Below, piece by piece: positions 34,010 through 43,113 of a stretch of DNA of 60,739 bases. The notes under the pieces were generated by a model. It saw only the letters and a program-made list of their open reading frames with translations, searched no databases and was not told where the DNA came from. Source of the DNA: CAXBPY01 sp003455275 (GTDB lineage Bacteria; Bacteroidota; Bacteroidia; Chitinophagales; UBA10324); contig CAXBPY010000012.1 of the NCBI GenBank assembly GCA_963977675.1, forward strand, positions 1 to 60,739, read 5' to 3'. Every line of letters begins with the position of its first letter. Within the stretch, counting starts at the first letter, position 1. The position numbers and the translations under genes are program-made.

Positions 34010-35041
34010 ATGGCAAACATTCCATCAGAAAAACTCAAGGCGCTCAAGCTCGCAATGGATAAGCTTGACAAGGATTATGGAAAAGGAACAGTAATGAAAC
34101 TTGGCGACCAAACTATTGATGCAATTGAAGCAATTTCTACCGGCTCACTTGGTTTGGATATGGCGCTTGGTATTGGCGGCTTGCCAAAAGGAAGAGTGGT
34201 TGAAATTTATGGTCCTGAATCTTCAGGTAAAACCACACTTGCTACACATGTAATTGCCGAATCACAAAAGAGAGGAGGCATTGCTGCATTCATTGATGCA
34301 GAACACGCATTTGATAAAAGCTATGCGCAGAAACTTGGAGTGGATGTAGAAAATCTTCTCATCTCTCAGCCCGACAATGGTGAGCAAGCGCTTGAAATTG
34401 CAGACAACCTGATTCGCTCCGGCGCAATTGATGTCATTGTGATTGACTCGGTGGCCGCTCTTGTTCCGAAAGCTGAAATTGAAGGCGAGATGGGAGACAG
34501 CAAAATGGGATTGCATGCGCGACTCATGAGTCAGGCGCTTCGCAAACTCACCGGTACGATTAACAAAACCAATTGTCTTTGTATTTTCATTAATCAGCTT
34601 CGCGAAAAAATTGGTGTAATGTTCGGCAACCCCGAAACTACAACCGGAGGAAATGCGCTCAAGTTTTATGCTTCTGTTCGCTTAGACATTCGCCGCCTTG
34701 CACAAATCAAGGAAGATGAACAAGTGATTGGAAACAGAGTGAAAGTGAAAGTGGTGAAGAACAAAGTGGCACCGCCATTTCGCTTTGCTGAGTTCGATGT
34801 GATTTATGGCGAAGGTGTGAGCAAGGTGGGTGAGATCATTGACATGGGAGTGGAAATGCAAATCATACAAAAGAGCGGCTCGTGGTTCAGCTACGATGGA
34901 AACAAACTCGGTCAGGGTCGCGATGCGGTGAAACAATTGCTGCTTGATAATCCTGAAATGATGGAAGAGATCGAAGGAAAAATTCGTGGCAACCTTTCTT
35001 CAAACGGAAATGTTCCGGTTGCGGAAAAAAAGGAAGCATAG
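34010..35041 (+). CDS. recA: Recombinase RecA
   Basis: Full-length RecA (343 aa): KLDKDYGKGTVMKLGD, Walker A GPESSGKTTLATH at ~residue 67, DAEHAFDKSYA, VIVIDSVAALVPKAEIEGEM, INQLREKIGVMFGNPETTTG (loop L2 and Walker-B-adjacent region) and GGNALKFYASVRLDIRR. It forms filaments on single-stranded DNA for strand exchange and DNA-damage signalling. The acidic C-terminal tail is short (VAEKKEA). It has its own predicted promoter and a hairpin terminator. Confidence 0.98.
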   Translation: MANIPSEKLKALKLAMDKLDKDYGKGTVMKLGDQTIDAIEAISTGSLGLDMALGIGGLPKGRVVEIYGPESSGKTTLATHVIAESQKRGGIAAFIDAEHAFDKSYAQKLGVDVENLLISQPDNGEQALEIADNLIRSGAIDVIVIDSVAALVPKAEIEGEMGDSKMGLHARLMSQALRKLTGTINKTNCLCIFINQLREKIGVMFGNPETTTGGNALKFYASVRLDIRRLAQIKEDEQVIGNRVKVKVVKNKVAPPFRFAEFDVIYGEGVSKVGEIIDMGVEMQIIQKSGSWFSYDGNKLGQGRDAVKQLLLDNPEMMEEIEGKIRGNLSSNGNVPVAEKKEA

Positions 35042-35100
35042 AACCTCGTAACCGAATAGTGACATATAACGATTTTGTTGCTATTTGATTTCAAAAATTA

Positions 35101-35137
35101 AAGTCCCAATTCAGAATTCTGACTTGGGATTTCTTTT
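35101..35137 (+). terminator. Hairpin terminator after recA
   Basis: Bases 35101-35132 fold back almost completely around the palindromic centre CAGAATTCTG, with TCCCAA pairing TTGGGA and only one mismatch (T110/C123). TTTCTTTTG follows. The stem of ~16 bp and T-rich tail suit a rho-independent terminator. Confidence 0.68.
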
Positions 35138-35180
35138 GAATACAACCCCTGAAAGGTTTTTACCTATAAAATATTTTTTC

Positions 35181-35572
35181 ATGAACAAAGACATCGAATC
35201 ATACTACAACACTCATGAAGAAGAAGAAGAGAAATAAGTTTACACTCTTCTTTCAGCATAAATCAGTCGTCACTTGTCCGATACAGAAAATAAATATGGC
35301 ACGCACACCCTGTTTGGTTTCTCGAAAGAAATCCAGTGGAGGGTTACAGCAAGTTGAAAAGTTGTATCCTACTTTTATTCTGGAGCGGGCAATCGTTTGA
35401 TGAAACTCCTTTGCAAAGAGAAGGAAGTTTTAAAGCAGCGGAAATAAGATTCACTTCTGCTGCACAGATAAACAAAAAAGATTTGATTCGGTTTCTTGAA
35501 AAGACAAGAACCATCCAATGGGGTTACAAAAACATTGTGAAGCGCAAGGGCGTGCTTGATCGTTTGAAATAA
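35181..35572 (+). pseudogene. Decayed gene, DUF1801-like family
   Basis: Reading from the ATG at 35181 gives MNKDIESYYNTHEEEEEK, then TAA (35235), then VYTLLSA, a second TAA (35259), then ISRHLSDTENK. After a one-base loss near 35294 the frame shifts and continues IWHAHPVWFLERN and PVEGYSKLKSCILLLFWSGQ, ending with DIQWGYKNIVKRKGVL-type wording (here TIQWGYKNIVKRKGVLDRL). Joined, this is one coherent ~130-residue protein resembling a DUF1801-domain family I recall; the family name is from memory. Two nonsense codons and one frameshift make loss of function near certain. Single sense-to-stop changes (GAA to TAA in at least one place) would explain the stops. Confidence 0.8.
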
Positions 35573-35638
35573 TTTTAAAAAACGAGTAATTCATATCCGT
35601 ATTTACTAATAACTATTAGCAGATAACAAATAACCTTT

Positions 35639-36937
35639 CTAAAGTCCCCAATATGTAAACTGCTTAATCTTATTTCTAAAAATTCCTTTTACATCCACAA
35701 TTATTCCGCCGCCATTCATAATGGTCTTGAAATAATTTTCATCGAGGGATAAATATTCTTTGTGATTCACGGCAACGATGATGGCATCATACATTCCGGT
35801 GGGCTGCTTCACTAATCCGAAACCGTATTCATGATTGAGTTCTTCACTGTCAGCATGCGGGTCGCTCACTTCAACAGTTACGGTGTAGTTCTTCAACTCA
35901 TTCACAATATCAGCAACCTTGCTGTTGCGGATGTCAGTTACATTCTCTTTGAAAGTGGCACCGAGAATTAGTATGCGCGAATTGCTTACATCTTTGTGTG
36001 CTTTCGTAAGTAACTGAACTGTGCGTCGCGCCACATACGGTCCCATGTCATCATTAATTCTTCTTCCTGAAAGAATCACTTCCGATTCGTAACCGAGCGC
36101 ATTCGCTTTGTAAGTGAGATAATAAGGATCAACACCAATGCAGTGACCGCCTACAAGTCCCGGATAAAATTTCAGGAAGTTCCATTTTGTGCTTGCAGCT
36201 TCAAGCACATCGTAAGTATTGATTCCGATTTTATCGAAGATGCGTGAGAGTTCATTCATCAAGGCAATGTTCACATCGCGCTGCGTGTTCTCAATAATTT
36301 TTGCTGCTTCCGCAACCTTGATTGATGAAGCGCGATGAACACCCGCTTTGACAACTATCTCATAAGTTTTTGCTATCACATCCAACGCTTCAGCATCACA
36401 GCCTGAAACTACTTTCACAATTTTGGAAAGGGTATGCTCTTTATCTCCCGGATTAATTCTTTCGGGAGAATAACCAAGTTTAAAATCAGTTATGTTTTTC
36501 AAGCCCGAAATACTTTCCATCACCGGAAGACAATCTTCTTCTGTACAGCCGGGATAAACTGTTGATTCAAAAACTACATAGTCACCTTTCTTCAAAACTT
36601 TCCCTATCGTGTCGCTCGCGCTGAGCACCGGTTTCAAATCAGGAACATTGTGTTCATCCACCGGAGTGGGAACAGCCACAATAAAAAACTTTGCAGTTTT
36701 TAGGTCTTCAATCTTATGTGTGAAAAGGATATCGCATCCTTCAAATTCTTTTTTATCAAGTTCACTGCTTGGGTCGATTCCCTGCTTCATCATTTCAACG
36801 CGCCTGGCATTGATGTCGAATCCAATCACAGAGATTTTACGGGCAAACTCCAGAGCAATCGGGAGTCCTACATATCCGAGACCAAGCACAGCAAGTTTTT
36901 CTTTTTTCTGAATTAACTGCTCATATAAGTTTTCCAT
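35639..36937 (-). CDS. UDP-N-acetyl-hexosamine 6-dehydrogenase (WbpO/TviB family)
   Basis: The NAD-binding LAVLGLGYVGLPIALEFA is at the N-terminus. The GYSPERINPGDKEHTL segment and the catalytic cysteine in GGHCIGVDPYYLTYKA (near residue 266) are the TviB/WbpO/WecC hallmarks. The C-terminus has GATFKENVTDIRNSK. It oxidises UDP-GlcNAc or UDP-GalNAc to the uronic acid. The start is the ATG at 36937, overlapping the upstream stop (TGATG); a GTG lies one codon earlier. It is the last gene of the minus-strand sugar operon. Together with the TviC-like epimerase at 9782-10756 it would give UDP-GalNAcA. Confidence 0.9.
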   Translation of the reverse strand: MENLYEQLIQKKEKLAVLGLGYVGLPIALEFARKISVIGFDINARRVEMMKQGIDPSSELDKKEFEGCDILFTHKIEDLKTAKFFIVAVPTPVDEHNVPDLKPVLSASDTIGKVLKKGDYVVFESTVYPGCTEEDCLPVMESISGLKNITDFKLGYSPERINPGDKEHTLSKIVKVVSGCDAEALDVIAKTYEIVVKAGVHRASSIKVAEAAKIIENTQRDVNIALMNELSRIFDKIGINTYDVLEAASTKWNFLKFYPGLVGGHCIGVDPYYLTYKANALGYESEVILSGRRINDDMGPYVARRTVQLLTKAHKDVSNSRILILGATFKENVTDIRNSKVADIVNELKNYTVTVEVSDPHADSEELNHEYGFGLVKQPTGMYDAIIVAVNHKEYLSLDENYFKTIMNGGGIIVDVKGIFRNKIKQFTYWGL

Positions 36938-37872
36938 CACATTATTTTTTTAAAGTAATCGTAAGTAATTTTTAATCCTTCAGCGCGTTGAATTTTTGGT
37001 TCCCAATTCAAAAGTTTTTTGGCTTTTGTAATATCCGGTTGGCGTTGTTTGGGGTCATCTTTGGGCAACGGTTCGAAAATAATTTTTTGCGAAGTTCCGG
37101 TCAGCTTAATAATCTCATCAGCAAATTGGCGAATAGTAATCTCATCCGGGTTTCCAAGGTTAACCGGATTAATTTCATTACTGAATAGAAGCCGATAAAT
37201 TCCTTCTACCAAATCACTAACAAAACAAAAGCTGCGAGTCTGGCTGCCGTCTCCGTAAATGGTTAAATCTTTTCCAGATAATGCCTGGTAGAAAAAATTA
37301 GGAAGCACTCTTCCATCATTCAATCTCATTCTCGGGCCATAAGTATTGAATATGCGAACGATGCGCGTTTCCAATCCATGATAAGTGTGATAAGCCATGG
37401 TAATTGCTTCCTGAAATCTTTTTGCTTCATCATAAACTCCGCGCGGGCCTACAGGATTTACATGCCCCCAGTATTCTTCGTTCTGGGGATGCACGAGTGG
37501 ATCACCATAAACTTCGGAAGTAGAGGCAACAAGAATGCGGGCTTTCTTAACTCTTGCCAATCCAAGCAGGTTATGTGTTCCAAGCGACCCGACTTTCAGG
37601 GTTTGAATTGGCATCTTCAAATAATCAATAGGGCTTGCCGGCGATGCGAAATGTAATATGTAATCCAGTTGATCAGGGACATGCACGAACTTTGAAACAT
37701 CGTGATGATAGAATGAAAAATTTTTTTTGGGAAAAAGGTGTTCAATATTCCTTAAGTCACCAGTAATGAGATTATCCATTCCTACCACCTGAAATTCTTC
37801 ACTAACAAAACGGTCGCATAGATGCGAGCCAATAAAACCAGCGGCGCCCGTAATTAGAATTCGTTTTGACAT
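36937..37872 (-). CDS. UDP-glucuronate decarboxylase (UDP-xylose synthase)
   Basis: An extended SDR with ILITGAAGFIGSHLCDRF, then the diagnostic LHFASPASPIDYLK, the Thr-Ser-Glu strand STSEVYGDPLVHPQ, and GPRGVYDEAKRFQEA containing the catalytic Tyr and Lys. RIFNTYGPRM and GDGSQTRSFCFVSDLV follow. The reaction converts UDP-glucuronate to UDP-xylose. Its substrate would come from the UDP-glucose dehydrogenase at 38776-40092. It is directly coupled (TGATG) to the HexNAc dehydrogenase. Confidence 0.94.
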   Translation of the reverse strand: MSKRILITGAAGFIGSHLCDRFVSEEFQVVGMDNLITGDLRNIEHLFPKKNFSFYHHDVSKFVHVPDQLDYILHFASPASPIDYLKMPIQTLKVGSLGTHNLLGLARVKKARILVASTSEVYGDPLVHPQNEEYWGHVNPVGPRGVYDEAKRFQEAITMAYHTYHGLETRIVRIFNTYGPRMRLNDGRVLPNFFYQALSGKDLTIYGDGSQTRSFCFVSDLVEGIYRLLFSNEINPVNLGNPDEITIRQFADEIIKLTGTSQKIIFEPLPKDDPKQRQPDITKAKKLLNWEPKIQRAEGLKITYDYFKKIM

Positions 37873-37943
37873 TTTGTGACTCTCAAATTGGGAGGCGCAA
37901 AGAAAACAAGAATGATTTCATTTGATTAGTCGATAGTAAAATT

Positions 37944-38705
37944 TCATTTTCCGATCAAATAATAACAGCAAGTTGTAAAAAAATCGCGAACAAGGGGAAT
38001 GGATTTCAAAACCGGAATTTGTTTTCGCGGTTTTAATCCGAATTTGTATTTGTAAATCGGGTTGATGAGAAATAACTCGCGCTTCAGAATTTTCATATCA
38101 GCGCCACGCACACACCGTTCGAAACGATTGATTGAAATTTTTGTATCGTGAACTTCAAGAAGGTTGGTAATAGTTCCTTCGCTCTGAAGAAAAATATTTT
38201 TTAAAACAAATTTGTAAATGTTTCGATGTAGAATGTGATAGTAAGGAAGCTTACCAATCTTATTAGTCGCAATTTGCTGATGACCGCCGAAAGGCATACA
38301 CCATGGTGGAAATCCGAAAAAGATGATTCCGTCATTTGCTAAAAACAGTTTCAGGATTTTCATCACCGCTTCCTGGTTCGGCAAGTGTTCTATCACATCT
38401 TTCAAAATCACTAGATCAAATTTTCCGCTGAACTCCTGCTGAATTTTTTCATCATAAAAATTTCCGACGCGCAAATCGAGTTTGTAATCGCGGATAAAAT
38501 CTTTTGCATATTCCTTTCCCCGAATGATTCTGTTCTCCCACAACTCAAGCCCTGTGCAATTTGCGCCAAGTTCAGCAAAAGCACAGAGCACTCCGCCTTC
38601 GCCGCAACCGACTTCTAAAACATTGAGTCCGGAAATATTTTTTTTCACTTGCTGAACAAAGGGCACCACATATTGCCTTGCATTTTCCAACTGCTGTTGG
38701 AACAT
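37944..38705 (-). CDS. Class I SAM-dependent methyltransferase
   Basis: Motif I is LNVLEVGCGEGGVLCAFAE, and the strand after it ends in LELWENRI. LVILKDVIEHLPNQEAVMK contains the post-II acidic residue and typical HLPN loop of small-molecule or lipid methyltransferases. The start is the ATG at 38705 (MFQQQLENARQY); the frame is open to a TTG at 38738. It lies between ugd and the xylose synthase, so a sugar or polysaccharide O-methylation is plausible; the substrate is unknown. Confidence 0.82.
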   Translation of the reverse strand: MFQQQLENARQYVVPFVQQVKKNISGLNVLEVGCGEGGVLCAFAELGANCTGLELWENRIIRGKEYAKDFIRDYKLDLRVGNFYDEKIQQEFSGKFDLVILKDVIEHLPNQEAVMKILKLFLANDGIIFFGFPPWCMPFGGHQQIATNKIGKLPYYHILHRNIYKFVLKNIFLQSEGTITNLLEVHDTKISINRFERCVRGADMKILKRELFLINPIYKYKFGLKPRKQIPVLKSIPLVRDFFTTCCYYLIGK

Positions 38706-38775
38706 AACCTGGGGTTTACCATGGTGAGCGAGAGACAAACTTTATATCAAAAATTAGAAATCAAAAATCAAAAAA

Positions 38776-40092
38776 CTATTTCCCATCAACAACCTCGCGA
38801 CCAATACTGTTGTAATAAAATCCTGCTTCGCGCATTTGATCCAAGCCGTAAAGATTTCTTCCATCGAAAATTGTTTTTGTTTTCAAGAGTGAAGAAATTT
38901 TTTCAAAGTCAGGCGTGCGGAACTCAGCCCACTCGGTAAGAATGGCAAGTGCATCTGCATCTTTAAGCATTGCATACAAGTCAGTTGCAAATTCCACTTG
39001 GCTTCCAAAAATCTTTTTTGCATTCTCCATTGCTTCAGGATCGTAAGCAATCACGCTGCAACCTTCAGCCAGTAAATCTTCAATGATGTAGAGTGAAGGA
39101 GCTTCGCGTATGTCATCTGTGTTTGGCTTGAACGCAATTCCCCACAGTGCAATCTTTTTTCCTTTGAGGTTCCCACCAAAATGATTTTTGATTTTGTGAA
39201 CGAGCACATGCTTTTGAATGTCGTTCACTTCCATCACCGCATCCAGTATTTTGAAATCATAATTGCTCGAGTGAGCGGTTTTATGAAGCGCCTGCACATC
39301 TTTCGGAAAACAACTTCCGCCATAACCAATTCCGGGAAAGAGAAATCTTTTTCCAATACGGTTATCACTGCCAATTCCTTTGCGAACCCAATCTACATTG
39401 GCTCCAACTTTCTCGCAGAGGTTTGCAATTTCATTCATAAAAGAAATGCGTGTAGCGAGGTAAGAGTTTGCTGCATACTTCGTCATCTCTGCACTGCGCT
39501 CATCCATGAAGATGATTGGATTTCCCTGCCTCACAAATGGATCATAAAGCTGCCCCATCATTTTGCGCGCTTTCTCACTCGAAGTTCCAACCACAACTCT
39601 ATCCGGTTTCATGAAGTCCTCCACTGCAATTCCTTCGCGCAAAAATTCAGGATTCGACACCACATCAAATTCCACTTTCGCATTCTTCGCAATTGCTGCA
39701 TGAACTTTCTCTGCAGTTCCAACCGGCACAGTGCTTTTATCAATAATCACTTTGTAGTCAGAAATAATTTTTCCTAAATCATCCGCAACCCCAAGAATGT
39801 AAGAGAGGTCAGCACTTCCGTCTTCACCCGGAGGAGTGGGCAGTGCGAGAAATAAAATTTTCGACTGCGAAACTGCTTCACTCAAATTGGTAGTGAACTT
39901 CAGTCGCCCGCTTTTCACATTGCGTTCGAAGAGCACATCGAGGTCGGGTTCGAAAATTGGGAGCTTGCCATCGCGAAGCATTTTCACTTTCTCTTCGTTG
40001 ATGTCAACACAAATCACATTGTTGCCTGTTTCAGCAAAGCAGGTTCCGGTTACTAATCCAACATAGCCCGTTCCAATTACAGCGATATTCAT
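38776..40092 (-). CDS. ugd: UDP-glucose 6-dehydrogenase
   Basis: It begins MNIAVIGTGYVGLVTGTCFA with the Rossmann GxGxxG. SKSTVPVGTAEKVH-type wording (here DKSTVPVGTAEKVHA), NPEFLREGIAVEDFMKPDRV and the catalytic cysteine in GGSCFPKDVQAL (near residue 261) identify UGD. The C-terminal domain has ALWGIAFKPNTDDIREAPS. It makes UDP-glucuronate, the substrate for the decarboxylase two genes downstream. Length 438 is normal. The intergenic region upstream (40093-40225) holds an inverted phrase repeat. Confidence 0.96.
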   Translation of the reverse strand: MNIAVIGTGYVGLVTGTCFAETGNNVICVDINEEKVKMLRDGKLPIFEPDLDVLFERNVKSGRLKFTTNLSEAVSQSKILFLALPTPPGEDGSADLSYILGVADDLGKIISDYKVIIDKSTVPVGTAEKVHAAIAKNAKVEFDVVSNPEFLREGIAVEDFMKPDRVVVGTSSEKARKMMGQLYDPFVRQGNPIIFMDERSAEMTKYAANSYLATRISFMNEIANLCEKVGANVDWVRKGIGSDNRIGKRFLFPGIGYGGSCFPKDVQALHKTAHSSNYDFKILDAVMEVNDIQKHVLVHKIKNHFGGNLKGKKIALWGIAFKPNTDDIREAPSLYIIEDLLAEGCSVIAYDPEAMENAKKIFGSQVEFATDLYAMLKDADALAILTEWAEFRTPDFEKISSLLKTKTIFDGRNLYGLDQMREAGFYYNSIGREVVDGK

Positions 40093-40115
40093 TGTTGTCT
40101 GATAATTATTGTGTG

Positions 40116-40219
40116 AGGTGAAAAGTCAAAAGTGAAAATTGAAATCTCTAATAATTCGCGTTGAAAAAAATTGAAATGAAAATTTTTCTGCGACATGCTT
40201 TCACCTTTGACCTTTCACT
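40116..40219. repeat. Inverted phrase repeat upstream of ugd
   Basis: The left arm AGGTGAAAAGTCAAAAGTGAAA (read in two pieces from 40116) and the right arm TTTCACCTTTGACCTTTCACT (from ~40199) are imperfect inverted copies of a tandem GTGAAAAG word. The first eleven bases of the left arm are the same as in the tracts at 44354 and 59062. Confidence 0.6.
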
Positions 40220-40225
40220 AAGTTG

Positions 40226-41365
40226 TTAAATCAATCCCAAAACTGAGTCAGAAATAAATTTCAATTGCTCTTCATCCATTTCGGTGTGAATGGGAAGCGA
40301 GAGCACACGCGGCGAAAGCCACTCTGTATTTTTTAAATCACCAAAAATGCGCGCGCCCTTCTCAAATGCCTTTTGTTTATGGCAAGCAAGCGGATAATAA
40401 AGCATTGTCGGTATTCCACGCTCTTTCAATTTCTCAATCAACTGCGCACGATCCACATCATCAGAAAGAATCATCGTGTATTGATGATACACATGATGCG
40501 CATAAGGCGCGAGATAAGGAGTTGTAATCTTTGGGTGATTTGCAAATGCTTTATCATAATAATCTGCAACCGCCCGGCGTGCATCGCAGTATTCATCCAG
40601 GTGCTGAAGTTTCACTCTTAGAATAGCTGCCTGCAAAGTATCGAGGCGGCTGTTGCATCCAACCAGATCATGATAATATTTCACGCGCTGCCCGTGATTG
40701 GCAACCATCTTCAGTTTCAAAGCAAGCGCATCATCATTCGTAAACATGGCGCCGCCATCACCATAGCATCCTAAATTTTTAGATGGGAAAAAAGAAGTGG
40801 TGGACATAAGAGCCATCGCTCCGGTTTTCATTTTCTTTCCGCTTGAAAAGGTGTAGCTTCCTCCGATAGCCTGTGCGTTATCTTCAATCACAGGAATGTT
40901 GTGCTTCGCAGCGAGCGCAAGAATTGCCTCCATGTTCGCGCACTGCCCATACAAATGCACCGGCACAATTGCTTTTGTTTTTGGTGAAATTGCTTTTTCA
41001 ATTTCATCTGCATCAATGGTGAAAGTTTTCGGATTCACATCCACAAAAACAGGAACTGCTTTCAGCAGCGCAATCACTTCCACAGTTGCGAAGTAGGTGA
41101 ACGATGGAGTAATCACTTCATCGCCCGGCTGAATATCGAGCGCCATCATTGCAATCTGCAGTGCATCGGTTCCGTTTGCGCACGGAATCACATGTTTCAC
41201 TCCAGCATAAGCAGCTAACTCGCCTGCAAAATCCTGAATTGGTTTTCCTGCAATGAAAGCAGCGGAGTCAAGCACTTCCTGAATGGCTTTATCAATGTCA
41301 GGCTTAATTTTCTGATACTGGGATTGCAAATCCACCATTTGAATTTTGCGAGTTACTTCAACCAT
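40226..41365 (-). CDS. DegT/DnrJ/EryC1/StrS-family sugar aminotransferase
   Basis: Typical motifs are PCANGTDALQIAMMAL, PSFTYFATVEVIALLKAVP, PVHLYGQCANMEAI and the PLP-binding lysine in FFPSKNLGCYGDGGAM (near residue 194). HGQRVKYYHDLVGCNSRLDT and YHQYTMIL complete the family pattern. It aminates a keto-sugar nucleotide (3- or 4-keto), as WbpE/PglE/ArnB homologues do. It leads the minus-strand sugar operon; a CAAATATA at 41436-41443 could be its -7 element. Confidence 0.92.
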   Translation of the reverse strand: MVEVTRKIQMVDLQSQYQKIKPDIDKAIQEVLDSAAFIAGKPIQDFAGELAAYAGVKHVIPCANGTDALQIAMMALDIQPGDEVITPSFTYFATVEVIALLKAVPVFVDVNPKTFTIDADEIEKAISPKTKAIVPVHLYGQCANMEAILALAAKHNIPVIEDNAQAIGGSYTFSSGKKMKTGAMALMSTTSFFPSKNLGCYGDGGAMFTNDDALALKLKMVANHGQRVKYYHDLVGCNSRLDTLQAAILRVKLQHLDEYCDARRAVADYYDKAFANHPKITTPYLAPYAHHVYHQYTMILSDDVDRAQLIEKLKERGIPTMLYYPLACHKQKAFEKGARIFGDLKNTEWLSPRVLSLPIHTEMDEEQLKFISDSVLGLI

Positions 41366-41562
41366 GAAATAATTTTTTTAAAATTTATTCTGAAATTTTT
41401 TTCAGCCCTGTCCCGAAACTATTCGAGAAGAGGCGCAAATATAATTGGAATGAAGAGCAGGCACTTCGCTGCAATGCTCCGGTTTTTTTTGATTGAAATA
41501 GACCGGAATGATAACAATCAATTATGTATCACACTTTACTTTTACCCCATTACAGAAAAGAC

Positions 41563-43113
41563 ATGCTCAAACAAGGATTAGAACAAAAACTTTTACAGAA
41601 ACTTTCGCCTCAGCAGATTCAATTGATGAAGCTGGTCCAGATTCCTGCTGCTAATCTCGAAGAGAGAATAAAAGAGGAACTTGAAGCAAACCCCGCCCTG
41701 GAAGAAGGGGGAAATGATGAAGAGGAGGATCAAATTCCTGGAAATGAAGAAGAAATTCCGGAATCTGAAAATGAAGCAGAGGAAGAGGAAAAAGAGGAAG
41801 AAGAAAAAGTTGAAGGAGAGGAAGAAAAAATTGATGACGACACCGTTGAAGAAATAACCGATACATCTACCGACAACGAAGTGGACATAGAAGATTACAT
41901 GGACGAAGATGAGGTGGCGGATTACAAAACAAGAAGCGAAGGTTACGGTGGTAAGGATGAAGAAAAAATGAGTTCGCCGATTCCTGTGCACCGGACTTTT
42001 CATGAATTCCTGGATGAACAGGCTGGAATGATTGATATCTCTCCAGAGGATCTGGAACTGATGCACTATATCATCGGAAGTATTGATGATGACGGTTATC
42101 TGCGCCGATCACTTGATGCCATGGTAGATGATTTAAGTTTCAGCCAGAACATTACAACTACCTACGATAAACTCGAAGAGTTGCTCAAACTCATTCAGGA
42201 GTTTGAGCCTGCCGGTGTAGGTGCCCGTGATTTAAAAGAATGTTTGCTTCTGCAACTGAAGCGCAAAGAAGCTCAGACACATAGTGTGATACACAACCTG
42301 TGTTTGATGGCTATTGAAAATTTTTTCGATCAGTTCACCAAAAAACATTTTGATAAATTACAAGAAGGTCTGGAACTTGAAGATGATGATTTCAAAAAAG
42401 TGATGGACATTATTGTTCACCTGAATCCAAAGCCAGGCAGTGCATATGCAGAAAGTCCGAATACTGAAGCTTTCATTGTTCCCGATTTTTTTATTACCAA
42501 TGTAGATGGCAAACTTGAACTGAGTTTGCACAACATGAATATTCCTGAGTTGCGAATCAGTAATTCTTTCAAGAGCATGATGAAAGATTACAAAAAGAGC
42601 AATGACAAAAAACAAAAAGAAGCTCTTGTATTTATCAAGCAGAAAATTGATTCTGCAAAATGGTTTATTGATGCAATCCGCCAGCGATACAATACGCTTT
42701 ACCAGGTGATGAATAATATCATGGATTATCAGTATGAATTTTTTCTTACCGGCGATGAAACCAATATGAAGCCCATGATACTGAAAGACATTGCTGAAAG
42801 AGTAAAGATGGATATCTCAACTATTAGCCGTGTGGCCAACAGCAAGTATGTGCAAACAGAATTCGGAACCTACAAACTGAAATTCTTTTTCAGTGAATCA
42901 CTCAGCACCGACACAGGTGAAGAAGTAAGTACACGCGAAGTGAAAAAAATATTGCGTGACCTCATAGACCTTGAAGATAAAAAGAAACCAATTGCTGATG
43001 AGCGGCTCATGGAACTATTGAATGAAAAAGGTTACAACATTGCCCGGCGTACGGTTGCTAAGTATCGCGAACAGCTAAACATTCCGGTAGCGAGATTGAG
43101 GAGGGAAATTTGA
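41563..43113 (+). CDS. rpoN: RNA polymerase sigma-54 factor, with acidic insertion
   Basis: The start is the ATG at 41563 (MLKQGLEQKLLQKLSPQQ), since region I of sigma-54 begins here; the upstream frame to 41524 is not family-like. Region I (LMKLVQIPAANLEERIKEEL) is followed by ~75 residues almost wholly Glu/Asp (residues ~45-125). The core-binding domain follows (PEDLELMHYIIGSIDDDGYL, EPAGVGARDLKECLLLQL, HLNPKPGSAYA). The C-terminus has the HTH (LKDIAERVKMDISTISRVAN) and the RpoN box ARRTVAKYRE. It needs AAA+ activators, none of which are in this window. Confidence 0.96.
   Translation: MLKQGLEQKLLQKLSPQQIQLMKLVQIPAANLEERIKEELEANPALEEGGNDEEEDQIPGNEEEIPESENEAEEEEKEEEEKVEGEEEKIDDDTVEEITDTSTDNEVDIEDYMDEDEVADYKTRSEGYGGKDEEKMSSPIPVHRTFHEFLDEQAGMIDISPEDLELMHYIIGSIDDDGYLRRSLDAMVDDLSFSQNITTTYDKLEELLKLIQEFEPAGVGARDLKECLLLQLKRKEAQTHSVIHNLCLMAIENFFDQFTKKHFDKLQEGLELEDDDFKKVMDIIVHLNPKPGSAYAESPNTEAFIVPDFFITNVDGKLELSLHNMNIPELRISNSFKSMMKDYKKSNDKKQKEALVFIKQKIDSAKWFIDAIRQRYNTLYQVMNNIMDYQYEFFLTGDETNMKPMILKDIAERVKMDISTISRVANSKYVQTEFGTYKLKFFFSESLSTDTGEEVSTREVKKILRDLIDLEDKKKPIADERLMELLNEKGYNIARRTVAKYREQLNIPVARLRREI

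Noticed and set aside
35215..35400. 61-residue open frame inside the pseudogene
   Set aside because: It is a fragment in a wrong frame; the joined reading across the frameshift explains the DNA better.
41436..41443. CAAATATA as promoter of the aminotransferase gene
   Set aside because: No -33 box at the right distance; kept only as a remark in the gene entry.
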